Shown here piece after piece: positions 1 through 9,126 of a stretch of DNA of 64,000 nt. This DNA comes from Dokdonella sp. (lineage in GTDB: Bacteria; Pseudomonadota; Gammaproteobacteria; Xanthomonadales; Rhodanobacteraceae). The stretch is from positions 558,001 to 622,000 of the forward strand of contig JADJQH010000002.1 in the NCBI GenBank assembly GCA_016712865.1, in the 5' to 3' direction. Both the position numbers and the translations under genes were made by a program. Position 1 is the first letter of the stretch. Each line of letters starts with the position of its first letter. A model generated the notes under the pieces. It worked only from the letters and a program-made list of their open reading frames with translations. It ran no database searches and was not told where the DNA came from.

Positions 1-862
1 GGTGCAAGGGAAACTTCGAGTAGATGGCGTCGCCAAGCACATCGGCGGAACGCTTGGCTTGTTCGCGTCGCTGCGGCGGAATTTCCATGTGCAGGGATTC
101 GGGCTTGATGTGCCCGGTATTTTCATCCTCAAGCCGCGAAAGCACCTGGCGCAGGATGCGGAAACTTGACGCCACCACACCCGAGGCATCTCCGGAATGC
201 ACGCCCTCGTCCAGCACGGTGACGGTCAGGTTGCCGCCGGTCATGCCACGCAGGGAGGTGGTCAGCCACATCTGCTCATAATTGCCGCAACCGGAATCCA
301 GGCAAACGATCAGGGACGGCTTGCCGATGCGACTGGCCAGGTGATCAACGTAGTAGGGAAGATCGTAGCTGCCGGACTCCTCGCAGGCTTCGATTATCAC
401 CACGCAACGCGCATGCGGAATCTTCTGCGCTTGCAAGGCCAGGATGGCCGCCAATGATCCGAAGATCGCATAGCCGTCATCGGCACCGCCGCGCCCGAAC
501 AACTTGTCGCCTTCGATGACCGGCTTCCACGGACCGAGGTGTTCAGCCCATCCCGTCATTTCCGGTTGCTTGTCGAGGTGACCGTACAGCAGCACGCAAT
601 CGTCACCCGTGCCCGGGATCTCGATGAAGATCAGTGGCGTGCGCCCTTCCAGCCGGACCACCTCCAGTTGCATGCCGGGAATCGGCTGCGCGCGCGCCCA
701 GCGCTGCATCAGGTCGACGGCCTGGTCCATGTAACCGTGTTCGGCCCATTTCGCATCGAACATCGGTGACTTGTTCGGGATGCGGATGTATTCGACCAAT
801 TGCGGAACGATCTGGCTGTCCCAGAGATCACCGACGAACGAACTGATGGCACGTGGATCCAT
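1..862 (-). CDS. M20 family metallopeptidase (partial, runs off left edge)
   Basis: Only the first 287 codons are present; the gene continues beyond base 1. The ATG at 862 opens the frame. Visible M20 motifs are GHLDKQP (residues 94-100, metal-binding H and D), GRGGADD (123-129, bridging aspartate) and EACEESGS (from 158, the catalytic EE pair at 161-162), followed by the start of the lid domain. Family members are two-zinc cytosolic hydrolases that remove an amino acid from dipeptides or N-acyl amino acids. The motif layout resembles the roughly 450-500 residue dipeptidase/carnosinase branch more than ArgE or DapE. Substrate cannot be told from this part. It is divergent from the small helix-hairpin-helix gene to its right. 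Confidence 0.85.
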   Translation of the reverse strand, partial: MDPRAISSFVGDLWDSQIVPQLVEYIRIPNKSPMFDAKWAEHGYMDQAVDLMQRWARAQPIPGMQLEVVRLEGRTPLIFIEIPGTGDDCVLLYGHLDKQPEMTGWAEHLGPWKPVIEGDKLFGRGGADDGYAIFGSLAAILALQAQKIPHARCVVIIEACEESGSYDLPYYVDHLASRIGKPSLIVCLDSGCGNYEQMWLTTSLRGMTGGNLTVTVLDEGVHSGDASGVVASSFRILRQVLSRLEDENTGHIKPESLHMEIPPQRREQAKRSADVLGDAIYSKFPLH

Positions 863-1077
863 GTTGGCCTCGATGTGGCGCGTCGCATGAAAGCGGCAGT
901 CCTGCAAGTCTAACCCGTACAGCGCGATCGCCTGTAGGAAAAAGCCGACATCTGCCGCCGCCGCGCACTTACATCGGGTCGCAATGGATTGCCATGTCGC
1001 GGCAGGCGGGCGCCGTCCAGACTTTGCACACCGGGGACAAAGGGACCCGGTCCCATCCATCACCAAGGAGTATCGCC

Positions 1078-1377
1078 ATGAACATCCGCACCATTCTCAG
1101 CAGCCTGGTTCTTTCCCTCGCCCTGTTTGCGCCGGCCTTCGCCGCCAGCCCGGTCGACATCAACAGCGCCGACGCCCAGACCCTCGCCGACGGCCTCAAT
1201 GGCATCGGCATGAGCAAGGCCCAGGCCATCGTTGCCTATCGCAATGAGCACGGACCGTTCAGCAGTGCCGACCAGTTGGCCGAAGTCAAAGGCATCGGCC
1301 AGGCCTTGGTGGAAAAGAACCGCGACAGCATCGTGGTCGGTGGCAAGGCCAAGGCAAAGGCAGCCCCGGCAGGTTGA
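1078..1377 (+). CDS. Exported ComEA-like helix-hairpin-helix protein
   Basis: A 99-residue protein. Residues 1-23 form a signal peptide (MNIRTIL, then a hydrophobic run ending in AFA-A). The rest is one ComEA-type domain: VDINSADAQTL, GIGMSKAQAIVAYR and GIGQALVEKNRDSI give the tandem helix-hairpin-helix pattern that contacts DNA phosphates. ComEA proteins bind incoming DNA in the periplasm during transformation; many gammaproteobacteria carry such stand-alone short versions. The ATG at 1078 was chosen because AAGGAG lies just upstream and it starts exactly at the signal peptide; a longer in-frame reading from 853 has neither. The lysine/alanine tail after the domain may add charge. Role in competence is inferred from family only. 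Confidence 0.85.
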   Translation: MNIRTILSSLVLSLALFAPAFAASPVDINSADAQTLADGLNGIGMSKAQAIVAYRNEHGPFSSADQLAEVKGIGQALVEKNRDSIVVGGKAKAKAAPAG

Positions 1378-1531
1378 TCGATTCTTGTTGACCGGCGCAG
1401 GCATCCGCCTGCGCCGGATTGCCGCTGCTCAGCGATCGAGCGTACCCAGACTCGAATCGTGGATTCATCCCCGCCCGGATCGGGCACCCTGCCCCCGCGT
1501 GCTAGACTTCGCGCCCCTCGTTGGTGCGACC

Positions 1532-1993
1532 ATGATCCTTCCTCGCTATCACATCGGCGCGTCTGCAATTCCAGGCGCAGGCAAAGGCGTGTTCATTGAC
1601 GACCCGGTGCCCAGGGGCGGTGTGTTGATCGCCCCCGATGCGATTCCGCGCACCTGGAGTTTCGAGGAGATCAGCGCCCTGCCGAATGCAAGCGAACTGC
1701 TGCCGGCGACCGTGCGCTGGTTCGAGAATCGCTACACCATCAGCGATGACTGGCCGGACGAGTGCTTCGTCAATCACTCCTTTTCGCCGACCGGGCTGTG
1801 GCACCTTGGCTTCATCTTTGCATCGGCTTCCCTGCATGCCGGCACTGAAATCACCGTTGACTACCGCCACCTGCTCGCCCCTGGGCAGGAGGAAGACTTC
1901 CACGATGCGCAAAGCGGCAAGCGCATCGTCGGATACAACTGGAACGAGAGTCTCAGAATGTCCTCGCAGGCATTGCTGGAACTCCTGGCCTGA
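1532..1993 (+). CDS. SET domain-containing protein
   Basis: A 153-residue protein consisting almost wholly of a SET fold. Diagnostic pieces are GAGKGVFIDDPVPRGG (residues 15-30), FVNHSFSPTG (79-88, the NHS motif of the S-adenosylmethionine pocket) and AGTEITVDYRHL (103-114, the catalytic-tyrosine strand). SET proteins are usually protein-lysine methyltransferases; bacterial stand-alone versions mostly have unknown substrates. No post-SET cysteines are seen. The ATG at 1532 lies just ahead of the SET start; upstream in-frame codons to 1232 overlap the previous gene and are unlikely to be translated. The GNAT gene follows after 8 bp and the HutD gene after that, so the three probably form one transcript. 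Confidence 0.8.
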   Translation: MILPRYHIGASAIPGAGKGVFIDDPVPRGGVLIAPDAIPRTWSFEEISALPNASELLPATVRWFENRYTISDDWPDECFVNHSFSPTGLWHLGFIFASASLHAGTEITVDYRHLLAPGQEEDFHDAQSGKRIVGYNWNESLRMSSQALLELLA

Positions 1994-2001
1994 ATCCCGC
2001 C

Positions 2002-2526
2002 ATGCTTGACATTCCCGTGATCGAAACCGAACGACTGCGCCTCTCCGCGCTCTCGGAGCGTCATTTCGAGCAGTATTCGGCCATGCTTGCCGATCCCACC
2101 AGTACGCGCTTCGTCGGCGACGGCCAACCGTTGGACCGCATGAACGCATGGCGCTCGATGGCCATGTTGATCGGTCATTGGGCCTTGCGCGGTTACGGCA
2201 TGTGGGCAGTGGAACTGAAGGACAGTGGCGAGTTCATCGGCCGCATCGGCCTGATGAATCCGGAAGGCTGGCCCGACCTCGAAGTTGGCTGGATGTTGCG
2301 TCCGGATTTCCGCCACAAGGGCTATGCAACGGAAGGCGCGCAGGCCAGCCTCGACTTCGCCTTCCAGCGACTGGGTGCGGAGCGCGCAATCAGTCTGATC
2401 CGTGCCGAAAATTCCGAATCCGAGCGTGTCGCGCGTCGCCTCGGCGGACGTCAGTCGACGACCATCGATTTTCTCGGCAGCGCAACCCTCGTCTACATCT
2501 ACCACAATCCGGATCGCTCGAACTGA
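2002..2526 (+). CDS. GNAT family N-acetyltransferase
   Basis: A 174-residue single-domain GNAT of the RimJ/RimL-like branch: it opens with the characteristic IETERLRLSAL segment, has the central acceptor-side strands (GEFIGRIGLMN, DLEVGWMLRPDFRHKGYATEGA) and then the acetyl-CoA pyrophosphate loop region RHKGYATEGAQASLDFAF, with the late AENSESERVARRLGG helix typical of this group. Proteins of this type acetylate ribosomal protein N-termini, antibiotics or small amines; the substrate here is unknown. It starts 8 bp after the SET gene and ends 6 bp before the HutD gene. Confidence 0.88.
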   Translation: MLDIPVIETERLRLSALSERHFEQYSAMLADPTSTRFVGDGQPLDRMNAWRSMAMLIGHWALRGYGMWAVELKDSGEFIGRIGLMNPEGWPDLEVGWMLRPDFRHKGYATEGAQASLDFAFQRLGAERAISLIRAENSESERVARRLGGRQSTTIDFLGSATLVYIYHNPDRSN

Positions 2527-2532
2527 CCCCCG

Positions 2533-3129
2533 ATGGTCGCGATGCAACTCCTTCGACCGCACGACTACGCGCGCACGCGCTGGAAGAACGACGGTGGCTG
2601 GACCACCGAGATCGCCAGTGCAAAGGATCCGGATTCACCCTGCGGATTCCGCTGGCGCGTGAGCATCGCTGAAATCGAAAGCGATGGTCCCTTTTCCAGC
2701 TTCCCCGGCATCGAACGCGACCTGCTCCTGCTGTCCGGCTCGGGCATGGAGTTGGACATCAACGATGCCCCGGCCATCCGCATGGAGCGCAGGTTCCAGC
2801 ACATCCACTTTGCCGGCGAGGATCGCGTCATGTGTCGCCTGCTGGCCGGACCGACCCGCGACTTCAATGTCATGTGCGATCGCAGTTCAACGCATGCAGA
2901 GGTGCCCGCCCGACCGCTGATTGGCACCATGCTGGTATTTGCCGAACCCGGGGCCTCATGGTTGGTCCACGTACTGGGAGGCAGTTGCGTTTTCCGTGGC
3001 AACGAGCAGTCAATCGCAGCGGAAAGCGGCGATACCACCCTGATTGAGTCCACAGCGCATCAGCGCATCGTCATCGAGGGCAGTGGTGAATTGATACTGG
3101 TGAAATTCACGCAGCTCGCCACCGTTTGA
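2533..3129 (+). CDS. hutD: HutD/Ves family cupin-like protein
   Basis: A 198-residue HutD family protein. Recognisable segments are RTRWKNDGGWTTEIAS near the N terminus (the conserved W-KN-GG-T-EI signature), FRWRVSIAEIESDGPFSSFPGIER (conserved RVS.A....GPFS.F.G..R block) and LLSGSGMELD. HutD proteins have a bicupin-like fold and are often encoded with histidine-utilisation genes, where a role in limiting flux or binding a pathway intermediate has been suggested. Here the gene ends 29 bp from the end of a convergent operon containing a histidine ammonia-lyase, which supports a functional tie. The start could also be the ATG at 2542. Confidence 0.8.
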   Translation: MVAMQLLRPHDYARTRWKNDGGWTTEIASAKDPDSPCGFRWRVSIAEIESDGPFSSFPGIERDLLLLSGSGMELDINDAPAIRMERRFQHIHFAGEDRVMCRLLAGPTRDFNVMCDRSSTHAEVPARPLIGTMLVFAEPGASWLVHVLGGSCVFRGNEQSIAAESGDTTLIESTAHQRIVIEGSGELILVKFTQLATV

Positions 3130-3158
3130 GGTGCGCGGCAGCACAATTCCTCAGCCGA

Positions 3159-3473
3159 TCAGCGGTCGTCGCGTGAATATACCCAACCATCCTCGACCTT
3201 GACCGGAAATTTTGCGGTCGGCAGATAGGCGGGTGGGCACAGGGCCTCGCCGGTACGCACATCAAAGCGTGACCCGTGCCGAGGACATTCCACCTCGTAG
3301 CCGTGGATCGGTCCGCCGGTCAGCTCGGCACCATCGTGCGTGCAGATATCCTCCAGCGCGTACAACTCGCCATCGACATTGAACACCGCAATCGGCGTGT
3401 CGCCGTCGTAACCGGTCTGCACCTCGCCGGGCAGAAGTTCCGCCATGTGGCAGATGCGCACCCAATCGCTCAT
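3159..3473 (-). CDS. Rieske [2Fe-2S] ferredoxin-like protein
   Basis: A 104-residue Rieske domain. Both cluster-binding boxes are intact: C-T-H at residues 44-46 (EDICTHDGAEL) and C-P-R-H at 63-66 (VECPRHGSRFD). The size and the VEDGWVYS ending match the small soluble Rieske ferredoxins (NirD / ring-hydroxylating dioxygenase ferredoxin type) that pass electrons to oxygenases. No oxygenase or reductase gene is adjacent. Its ATG overlaps the hutH stop by 4 bp (ATGA), so the two are probably translationally coupled. The electron partner is unknown; it might be a redox carrier recruited to other enzymes. Confidence 0.9.
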   Translation of the reverse strand: MSDWVRICHMAELLPGEVQTGYDGDTPIAVFNVDGELYALEDICTHDGAELTGGPIHGYEVECPRHGSRFDVRTGEALCPPAYLPTAKFPVKVEDGWVYSRDDR

Positions 3474-5362
3474 CGCGCGCTTCCAAGCAATGCATCACTG
3501 GCGATCAGCTGACAGATCTTCTGCACATCACCGTCCATGGCCCGATCACGACGCATGAAATCGATATGCTTGCGAATGCGTGCGTGGGCATTTTGCACGG
3601 CCGATCCAGCGTGGAATCCATCCGCCTTGCACAGCGCATCCATCAGGCTGCGTACGTCCTGTTCGAACACGGTCCATTCCGCCCGGTCTTCGCGCGGCGC
3701 GCAGCTGATCTTTGCCGCCACGGCCTTCCAGTCGCCCCGTTCGGCCAAGGCGCGTGCGGCATTCAACATGTCCTGGCGGTATTCCAGCGCCTGCGCCGCG
3801 GTGTACAGCTCAAGCGCCAGTACGTGGCCCAGATCCTCGGTCATGTCCAGCACATGGCGCGCTTCGTTGGTGCCCATCGAAACATGATCCTCGGCGTTCG
3901 CACTGGTCGGGATCGAATACACCGAGGCCGGATGCGCACGCGTAGCCAGGTCATTGACCAGCGCGGCGGCGGTGTACTGCACGATCATGAATCCGGAATC
4001 CGTTCCATCCTCGTTGCCAATCAGGAATGCCGGCAAGCCGTCGTTGTTGGCCGGGTCCACCAGCTTGTTCAGGCGCCGCTCGGAAATCGATGCGAGCACG
4101 GGAATGGCAGCCTTGAGGTAACTCATGGCCAGTGCCAAGGGCATGCCGTGGAAATGTCCGGCCGAGATCACCTGGTCTTCGATGTGGCTCGGATTTTCGG
4201 CATCCGGAAACACCAGCGGATTGTCGGTGACCGCATTCAACTCGACATCGATGACCCGACAGGCCTGCATCCATGCATCGCGAACGGCGCCGTGAACCTG
4301 CGGCATGCAACGCAGGCAGTAGGCATCCTGCGGCTGATGCTTCTTGCCGCCCTTGAATGGCAGGAAACGCTGGTAAAACGCCTCGCGGCCGTGGCGCTGT
4401 GCAAGCGGTACATAGTCCCAACCGATGTCGAAGCGGCGTTGCTGGTCGTGTGGATCGCTCCACGACGCGGCGTTCCAGGTGCGGAAGCGCGGAACCAGGT
4501 GATAGGGAATGTCGATAAGGTTTGAACCATCCAGCAATTGCCGGATGTTGCGGGCAGTTTCCACTTGTCCCGGATGCGGACGCAGCGCATGCACTTCCTC
4601 ACGCAGCGCTCCGCTGCGACCGGCGAAGGCATCAAGACTCATGGCTGCGGCCAGGTCCGCGGTAGCCAGCAGCTTTTCCGTACGATCCAGGGCAAGCACT
4701 GCCGTGGCCAGCATCTGCGCCGTGCCGTTGTTCAGCGCCAGGCCTTCCTTCAGCGACAGGCGCATCGGCTCGATGCCGATCCGCCCGAGCGCTTCGCCAC
4801 CACTGACGCGTTCACCCTTGTGGAATGCCTCACCCCGGCCAAGCAAGACGATGGCCAGATGCGACAGCGGCGCCAGGTCACCACTCGCGCCGACGGAGCC
4901 CTTGCCTGGAATCACCGGAATCACGTCCTTGTTGAGCAAGGCGGTCAGCGCTTCCAGCGTGCTGACGCGAATACCCGAATGCCCACGCAACAAGGTGTTG
5001 ATGCGGATGGCGAGCATCGCCCGCACCACTTCGATGGACAGTGGCTCGCCCACGCACACGGCATGCGTGATCAACAGGTTGTTCTGCAACTCCTCCAGCA
5101 GGCTGCCCTGGTTGTGTTCAGGATTGCCGCCCGGCAATTCATCGCGCACGCGATGGGCACCGAGCAATTTGTCGGCATTGCTGCCAAAGCCGGTGGTGAT
5201 GCCGTACACCGGTTCGCCGCCCGCGACTTTGCTGGCAAGAAAGTCCGCTGCACGCTTGACGCGCACCAGTGCTGCTGCCGACAGCGAAACATCCTCGCCT
5301 TCGCGCGCAATCGCACACACCTGCAGGCGGGTCAGCGAGGTTCCATCCAGCATGATGGTCAT
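3470..5362 (-). CDS. hutH: Histidine ammonia-lyase, enlarged variant
   Basis: A 630-residue aromatic amino acid lyase; typical HutH is about 510. The MIO-forming Ala-Ser-Gly is at 159-161 in [15 protein letters not shown], the inner-loop segment [13 protein letters not shown] is at 52-64, and the histidine at 100 ([12 protein letters not shown]) matches the HAL-specific position, favouring histidine over phenylalanine or tyrosine. [28 protein letters not shown] and [10 protein letters not shown] are standard HAL blocks. The product would be urocanate plus ammonia. Extra length comes from about 45-50 residues inserted before QDAYCLRC (a W/F/Y-rich stretch) and about 70 extra C-terminal residues. 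Its ATG overlaps the hisS stop, and its stop overlaps the Rieske start. No hutU, hutI or hutG is visible. Confidence 0.85.
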   Translation of the reverse strand: MTIMLDGTSLTRLQVCAIAREGEDVSLSAAALVRVKRAADFLASKVAGGEPVYGITTGFGSNADKLLGAHRVRDELPGGNPEHNQGSLLEELQNNLLITHAVCVGEPLSIEVVRAMLAIRINTLLRGHSGIRVSTLEALTALLNKDVIPVIPGKGSVGASGDLAPLSHLAIVLLGRGEAFHKGERVSGGEALGRIGIEPMRLSLKEGLALNNGTAQMLATAVLALDRTEKLLATADLAAAMSLDAFAGRSGALREEVHALRPHPGQVETARNIRQLLDGSNLIDIPYHLVPRFRTWNAASWSDPHDQQRRFDIGWDYVPLAQRHGREAFYQRFLPFKGGKKHQPQDAYCLRCMPQVHGAVRDAWMQACRVIDVELNAVTDNPLVFPDAENPSHIEDQVISAGHFHGMPLALAMSYLKAAIPVLASISERRLNKLVDPANNDGLPAFLIGNEDGTDSGFMIVQYTAAALVNDLATRAHPASVYSIPTSANAEDHVSMGTNEARHVLDMTEDLGHVLALELYTAAQALEYRQDMLNAARALAERGDWKAVAAKISCAPREDRAEWTVFEQDVRSLMDALCKADGFHAGSAVQNAHARIRKHIDFMRRDRAMDGDVQKICQLIASDALLGSAR

Positions 5363-6741
5363 GGCCTTGCTCCCGAATTGCCGGTCTGCGACATCCTGGA
5401 TTTGAGCGTCGCCAGCAGGTCTGTCCGCGCCACTTCAATCTGTTCTTCGGCACGCAAGTCCTTGAGCATGACCGTGGCCTTGGCCAGCTCATTCTCACCA
5501 AGCACCAGAACGAAACGGATGCCGGCGCGATCCGCGTACTTGAACTGCTTGCCGAGCTTGGATGCCTCCATCACCACCTCCGTGTTGATGCCGGCCGCGC
5601 GCAACTCGGCAGCCAGCGCGAGGTAGGCCGGAAACTGCTCGGCATCCATCTGCGTGACCAATACCTCAACTGAACTCACTGCCTTGCCAATCAAGCCGGC
5701 CTCACGCAATTGCCAGAAGAGGCGCGTCGCCCCGATGGAAATGCCGACGCCGGGCAGGCTCGACTTGGTGTAGTTGCCGGCCAGATTCTCGTAGCGGCCG
5801 CCGGAACAGATCGAACCGATCTGCGGATGCTCATCCAGCGTGGTTTCGTAGACGGTGCCGGTGTAGTAGTCCAGTCCGCGTGCAATGGAAAGATTGAGGG
5901 CGAAATCCGATTCCGGCACGCCCAGGGCCTTGATGGTCGTCAACACCTCGCGCAATTCCGAACGACCCTGCTCGAAGACTTCGCCACCGTTGCCGAGGGA
6001 GTCGAGCTTGGCCAGCGCATCGGCCAGCGATGTTGAACGCACCTGCACGAACTCGAGAATGCGATCAACCATCGCCGCATCCAGGGAAAACGGTTCCGCG
6101 CACAAGGTGGCGCGCACTGCATCCATGCCCCGCTTGTCGAGCTTGTCAACCTCGCGCAACACGGCCATCTGCATTTCGCCATCGGCAATGCCCAGCCCCT
6201 CGAACCAGCCACGCATGAGCCTGCGGTTGTTGAGCTGGATGGTGAACGGACCAATGGCCAGATCGCTGAACACGGCATGGATGATGGCCGGGATCTCGGC
6301 GTCAAACCGGATCGACAGGGAATCCTTGCCGATCACGTCGATGTCGCATTGGTAAAACTCGCGAAAGCGCCCGCGTTGCGCGCGCTCACCGCGATAGACG
6401 CGCTGGATCTGGTAGCGCCGGAACGGAAAATTGAGTTCATGCTCATGTTCCGCCACATAGCGGGCCAGCGGCACGGTGAGGTCGAAGCGCAGGGCCAGTT
6501 CGGGCTTGCCGCCCTGCTCCATGGAACCGGTGGACTGCACGAAGTACACCTGACGCTCGGTTTCACCGCCAGACTTGGTCAGCAGGACATCGGTGAATTC
6601 CATCACCGGGGTTTCGACAGGCAGGAAACCAAAGCGCTCGTAGTTGCGACGGATCGTATCGAGCATGCCCTGGAACGCGATCTGGTCCAGCGGCAACAGT
6701 TCCAGTACGCCAGGCATGGTGCGGGCGGGGGTCAGGGCCAT
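5359..6741 (-). CDS. hisS: Histidine--tRNA ligase
   Basis: A 460-residue class II aminoacyl-tRNA synthetase. Motif 2 is [20 protein letters not shown], the histidine-A-type loops are [14 protein letters not shown] and [12 protein letters not shown] (the His-specific R-G-L-D-Y-Y-T-G), and motif 3 is [14 protein letters not shown]-terminal anticodon-binding domain ([16 protein letters not shown]...) follows. It charges tRNA-His with histidine in the cytosol. The ATG at 6741 has GAGGA six bases upstream. It is the first gene of a three-gene overlapping operon with hutH and a Rieske ferredoxin, an unusual pairing of an enzyme that uses histidine for translation with one that destroys it. Confidence 0.95.
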   Translation of the reverse strand: MALTPARTMPGVLELLPLDQIAFQGMLDTIRRNYERFGFLPVETPVMEFTDVLLTKSGGETERQVYFVQSTGSMEQGGKPELALRFDLTVPLARYVAEHEHELNFPFRRYQIQRVYRGERAQRGRFREFYQCDIDVIGKDSLSIRFDAEIPAIIHAVFSDLAIGPFTIQLNNRRLMRGWFEGLGIADGEMQMAVLREVDKLDKRGMDAVRATLCAEPFSLDAAMVDRILEFVQVRSTSLADALAKLDSLGNGGEVFEQGRSELREVLTTIKALGVPESDFALNLSIARGLDYYTGTVYETTLDEHPQIGSICSGGRYENLAGNYTKSSLPGVGISIGATRLFWQLREAGLIGKAVSSVEVLVTQMDAEQFPAYLALAAELRAAGINTEVVMEASKLGKQFKYADRAGIRFVLVLGENELAKATVMLKDLRAEEQIEVARTDLLATLKSRMSQTGNSGARP

Positions 6742-6836
6742 GGAAGTCCTCGGGAAAACGGCGTCCGCAGCGCGATTGCGCGCCCCGGAGCGGGCCGCCT
6801 AGGTTATCAGAACACCCGGTTTGTCTCGATCAGGCG

Positions 6837-6865
6837 TTGCACCTCACCAGCGCCACGGCTATCAT
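6837..6865 (+). promoter_or_regulatory. Promoter of tRNA-Pro
   Basis: TTGCAC (-35) at 6837-6842 and TATCAT (-10) at 6860-6865 are separated by 17 bp, which places the transcription start about 20 bases before the tRNA. A good housekeeping-sigma match by eye. Confidence 0.65.
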
Positions 6866-6893
6866 TCGCGGCCCGCTCGCAGCGGGCCGGTAT

Positions 6894-7007
<114 letters not shown>

Positions 7008-7044
7008 TTCGTTCTCCTTTTGCACAAGCCTTGCGGCGGAGTAG

Positions 7045-7581
7045 CTACCGCTTGGCAATGCCCATGTGGTTCATCAACGCCGCCAGTTGCGGCACCCTTT
7101 GCCTGGCTTCGTCCAATGCTTCTCGACTGAGTTGCCCATGCCAGCGGGGATCGTGCGCTTCACAACCCGTGCGCAGCTTGAATACGACCTTCATGTGCCG
7201 GGTGTCGCCTTCAGTTTCGACACCAAGGATCTTCAACAGCCACGCCTCGAGGCATGGCTCGGATTCGATGACATCCAACTTTCCGCGTTTGCCGATGCGG
7301 CTCTTGCGCGCCTTGGCGCGATCGTCATCGCTCCAATCCGTATCGGTATCCAGCAGCAAGACCACCTTGTCGTGATCACGGTTGTTCGCACGACGGCGAG
7401 CGGTTACCAGAACATGCCTGCCGCCCTTGCCGTGCGCATTGATCTCCTGAATGGAACGCCCCAGGGTGTCGCCATAGATTTGCTTTAGATGGCGCACGAA
7501 TGCGACTTCAGCGTCACCCTCACCGACCACAAGCAGGGTCTCTTTGACAGTACGCTGCCTGGCGGTTGAACGCGGCGTCAT
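7045..7581 (-). CDS. RloB-like TOPRIM-type protein (partner of RloA ATPase)
   Basis: A 178-residue protein of the RloB-like kind. It has a first strand ending in an acidic turn ([14 protein letters not shown], residues 16-29), a DxD strand ([12 protein letters not shown]) and the family hallmark [10 protein letters not shown] (compare the SNP..E.WLL motif of RloB), arranged as in TOPRIM nucleases. RloB/AbiLii-type proteins are encoded next to RloA/AbiLi ATPases, often inside type I restriction loci, and are linked to abortive anti-phage defence. Its ATG overlaps the ATPase stop by 4 bp, so expression is coupled. The family call rests on motif spacing by eye. A nuclease role is inferred, not shown. 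Confidence 0.7.
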   Translation of the reverse strand: MTPRSTARQRTVKETLLVVGEGDAEVAFVRHLKQIYGDTLGRSIQEINAHGKGGRHVLVTARRRANNRDHDKVVLLLDTDTDWSDDDRAKARKSRIGKRGKLDVIESEPCLEAWLLKILGVETEGDTRHMKVVFKLRTGCEAHDPRWHGQLSREALDEARQRVPQLAALMNHMGIAKR

Positions 7582-8795
7582 AGTTGAGGGACTGCTCCAT
7601 AGGCGCCACTCATGTATTTGGCATACAGATTGTCCTGAGTGCGCACACCGTCCATCGTGTCCAGTCGCCAGGCTTCACTCACGCAATCGTTCTTCTCCAC
7701 CAGCATCACCTGCGACTTGCCAAGCAGGCTGATCACTTCGATGGAGTGGCTGGTGAAAATGATCTGTGCCTTGTGCGGATTGGTATTGGGGCTGGCAAAC
7801 AAATCAAGCAAGGGCGCGATCATGTGTGGATGCATATCGCTTTCCAGTTCATCGATCACGGCAATGCCGCGCGTGGCCAAGGCGCCCAACAGGGACGCCA
7901 GTTGCGTGAATGCGGTGCGCGTACCGCTGGATTCCTCCAGCATATGCAGCTCGTGCCGTGAGCCATCGCCCAGGGTGTGAACACCCAGCACTTGGTATTG
8001 CGGAGCCAACGTCATGCCGTCCGGCAGATTCAACTCCGGCGGTGGAGTCCGATCCAGTTTTCGGATCTCCACGCCAGACAAACCGAAATCCAGATTGCGC
8101 AACAGCGTTTCCATCTGCTGCTTCAACGCGGCATTTTCGTGGAAGAAAACGGATGCGCTGTGAAGACCATGCCGAGGATCGACGCGCCCCACCTCCATGA
8201 GATTGCTGGTGACATGCGTACTCACCAGATGCTGCGCGACCTCCACGCCATACTGCGCCGCAGTGGAAATCAAGGAGGCGTTCGGACGTGTCTTTTTCGC
8301 TTCGGCCGGGCTGAGGTCAAAATCGGCATCCTGCTTGATGACATACTCCTTTGCAGCCTCGTCCCAATCGCGCTCGAACAAATAGGAAAACTTCGCACGC
8401 TTCCTGTTCGGGCGCCGGTAGACTGCCTCGTGCAGCACACGCTCCGGCGTGAGCCGCAACACGTAACGCCACAACGTGCCTTCCTCGTCGTCGGCTTCCA
8501 GTTCAAACTCGATCGGCGCGTCCGGCGCGGCAAAATGCGGTTTGACCGGGATGGGCGCGGTCGGCTGGCGGTGGAATGATTGGGCGGCGAACCAGTACAG
8601 GAACGCCAAGGGCTTGATCAGCGAAGTCTTGCCAGCGCCATTGGCACCAATCACGGCCAAGGCCGTGGCCAGGCGCTGGCCGGAGGGCGAGACCGCGTCC
8701 CAGCCATGGGCGCCGGCCTTTTGGGTCAAGGCGAACGAGACTTCGGTGCGTTCCTTGAAGGAATGGAAGTTCTTGAACGCGTAGGAATGCAGCAT
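7578..8795 (-). CDS. RloA-like AAA family ATPase (AAA_15/21, SMC-like)
   Basis: About 405 residues from the chosen start. The Walker A GANGAGKT is at 50-57, directly after a short N-terminal strand-helix (MLHSYAFKNFHSF), as in overcoming-lysogenization-defect and RloA ATPases. The signature-like EESSGTRTAF, Walker B IAVIDELESDMHP and the switch histidine in IIFTSHSIEVISLL lie in the C-terminal half. Such ATPases act as sensors or clamps that control a partner nuclease; here the partner is the overlapping RloB-like gene. In-frame ATGs also exist at 8822, 8831 and 8840, but the 8840 one falls inside the apparent -10 box, so 8795 is preferred; it also matches the usual family N terminus. Confidence 0.82.
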   Translation of the reverse strand: MLHSYAFKNFHSFKERTEVSFALTQKAGAHGWDAVSPSGQRLATALAVIGANGAGKTSLIKPLAFLYWFAAQSFHRQPTAPIPVKPHFAAPDAPIEFELEADDEEGTLWRYVLRLTPERVLHEAVYRRPNRKRAKFSYLFERDWDEAAKEYVIKQDADFDLSPAEAKKTRPNASLISTAAQYGVEVAQHLVSTHVTSNLMEVGRVDPRHGLHSASVFFHENAALKQQMETLLRNLDFGLSGVEIRKLDRTPPPELNLPDGMTLAPQYQVLGVHTLGDGSRHELHMLEESSGTRTAFTQLASLLGALATRGIAVIDELESDMHPHMIAPLLDLFASPNTNPHKAQIIFTSHSIEVISLLGKSQVMLVEKNDCVSEAWRLDTMDGVRTQDNLYAKYMSGAYGAVPQL

Positions 8796-8839
8796 CGTGA
8801 GTGCGTCCGATACAGGCCACATATTGGCCATGAAACGCA

Positions 8840-8868
8840 TTATTAGACAATATTTTGTCTGTTTTCAA
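8840..8868 (-). promoter_or_regulatory. Promoter with embedded palindrome upstream of rloA
   Basis: Read on the minus strand: TTGAAA (8868-8863), then the palindrome AGACAAAATATTGTCT (8860-8845; 6-bp arms AGACAA/TTGTCT around 4 bases), then TCTAAT or TAATAA as a -10 candidate (8847-8840). A palindrome between -35 and -10 is a classic repressor operator position. No regulator gene in the island is an obvious match. Confidence 0.5.
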
Positions 8869-9060
8869 GTTTCGGCCTGAGTTTGCGGTGTATTCTGGCC
8901 TGCTCTGGCATGGTTATTCAGGTGCCAGACGGAAGGATCAGCCGGGCGCGCCACCAGCGCCGGCCGCCACTTGACGAGCAGATTAATCAACTCAATCGAA
9001 TGGCTGGTGACGAAGAATTGCGCATGGATCAGATTGGTGCGCGGCAGTCGGCGGGCGTCT
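8865..9060 (-). pseudogene. Remnant of a second RloA-like ATPase
   Basis: Minus-strand translation of 9041-8969 gives RTNLIHAQFFVTSHSIELIN followed by LLVKW, closely matching the switch region of the downstream ATPase (NPHKAQIIFTSHSIEVISLL). The frame then runs on without start or Walker A and ends at a TGA at 8867-8865, inside the promoter of rloA. Only this C-terminal switch segment is recognisable, so this is the tail of a deleted paralogue, lying between the PIN gene and the intact rloA. Confidence 0.7.
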
Positions 9061-9126
9061 CACTGGGGATCATGCAGTTTTTCGAAAGACTGCGAGCAAC
9101 ACCGCGACTTCCAGTCCACAAAACAG

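Noticed and set aside
3566-4525. Plus-strand 319-codon frame opposite hutH
   Set aside because: Antisense to conserved lyase blocks; composition artefact.
3470-5362. hutH as phenylalanine or tyrosine ammonia-lyase
   Set aside because: The HAL-type histidine (residue 100) and [14 protein letters not shown] block are kept, so histidine lyase is the better call despite the insertions.
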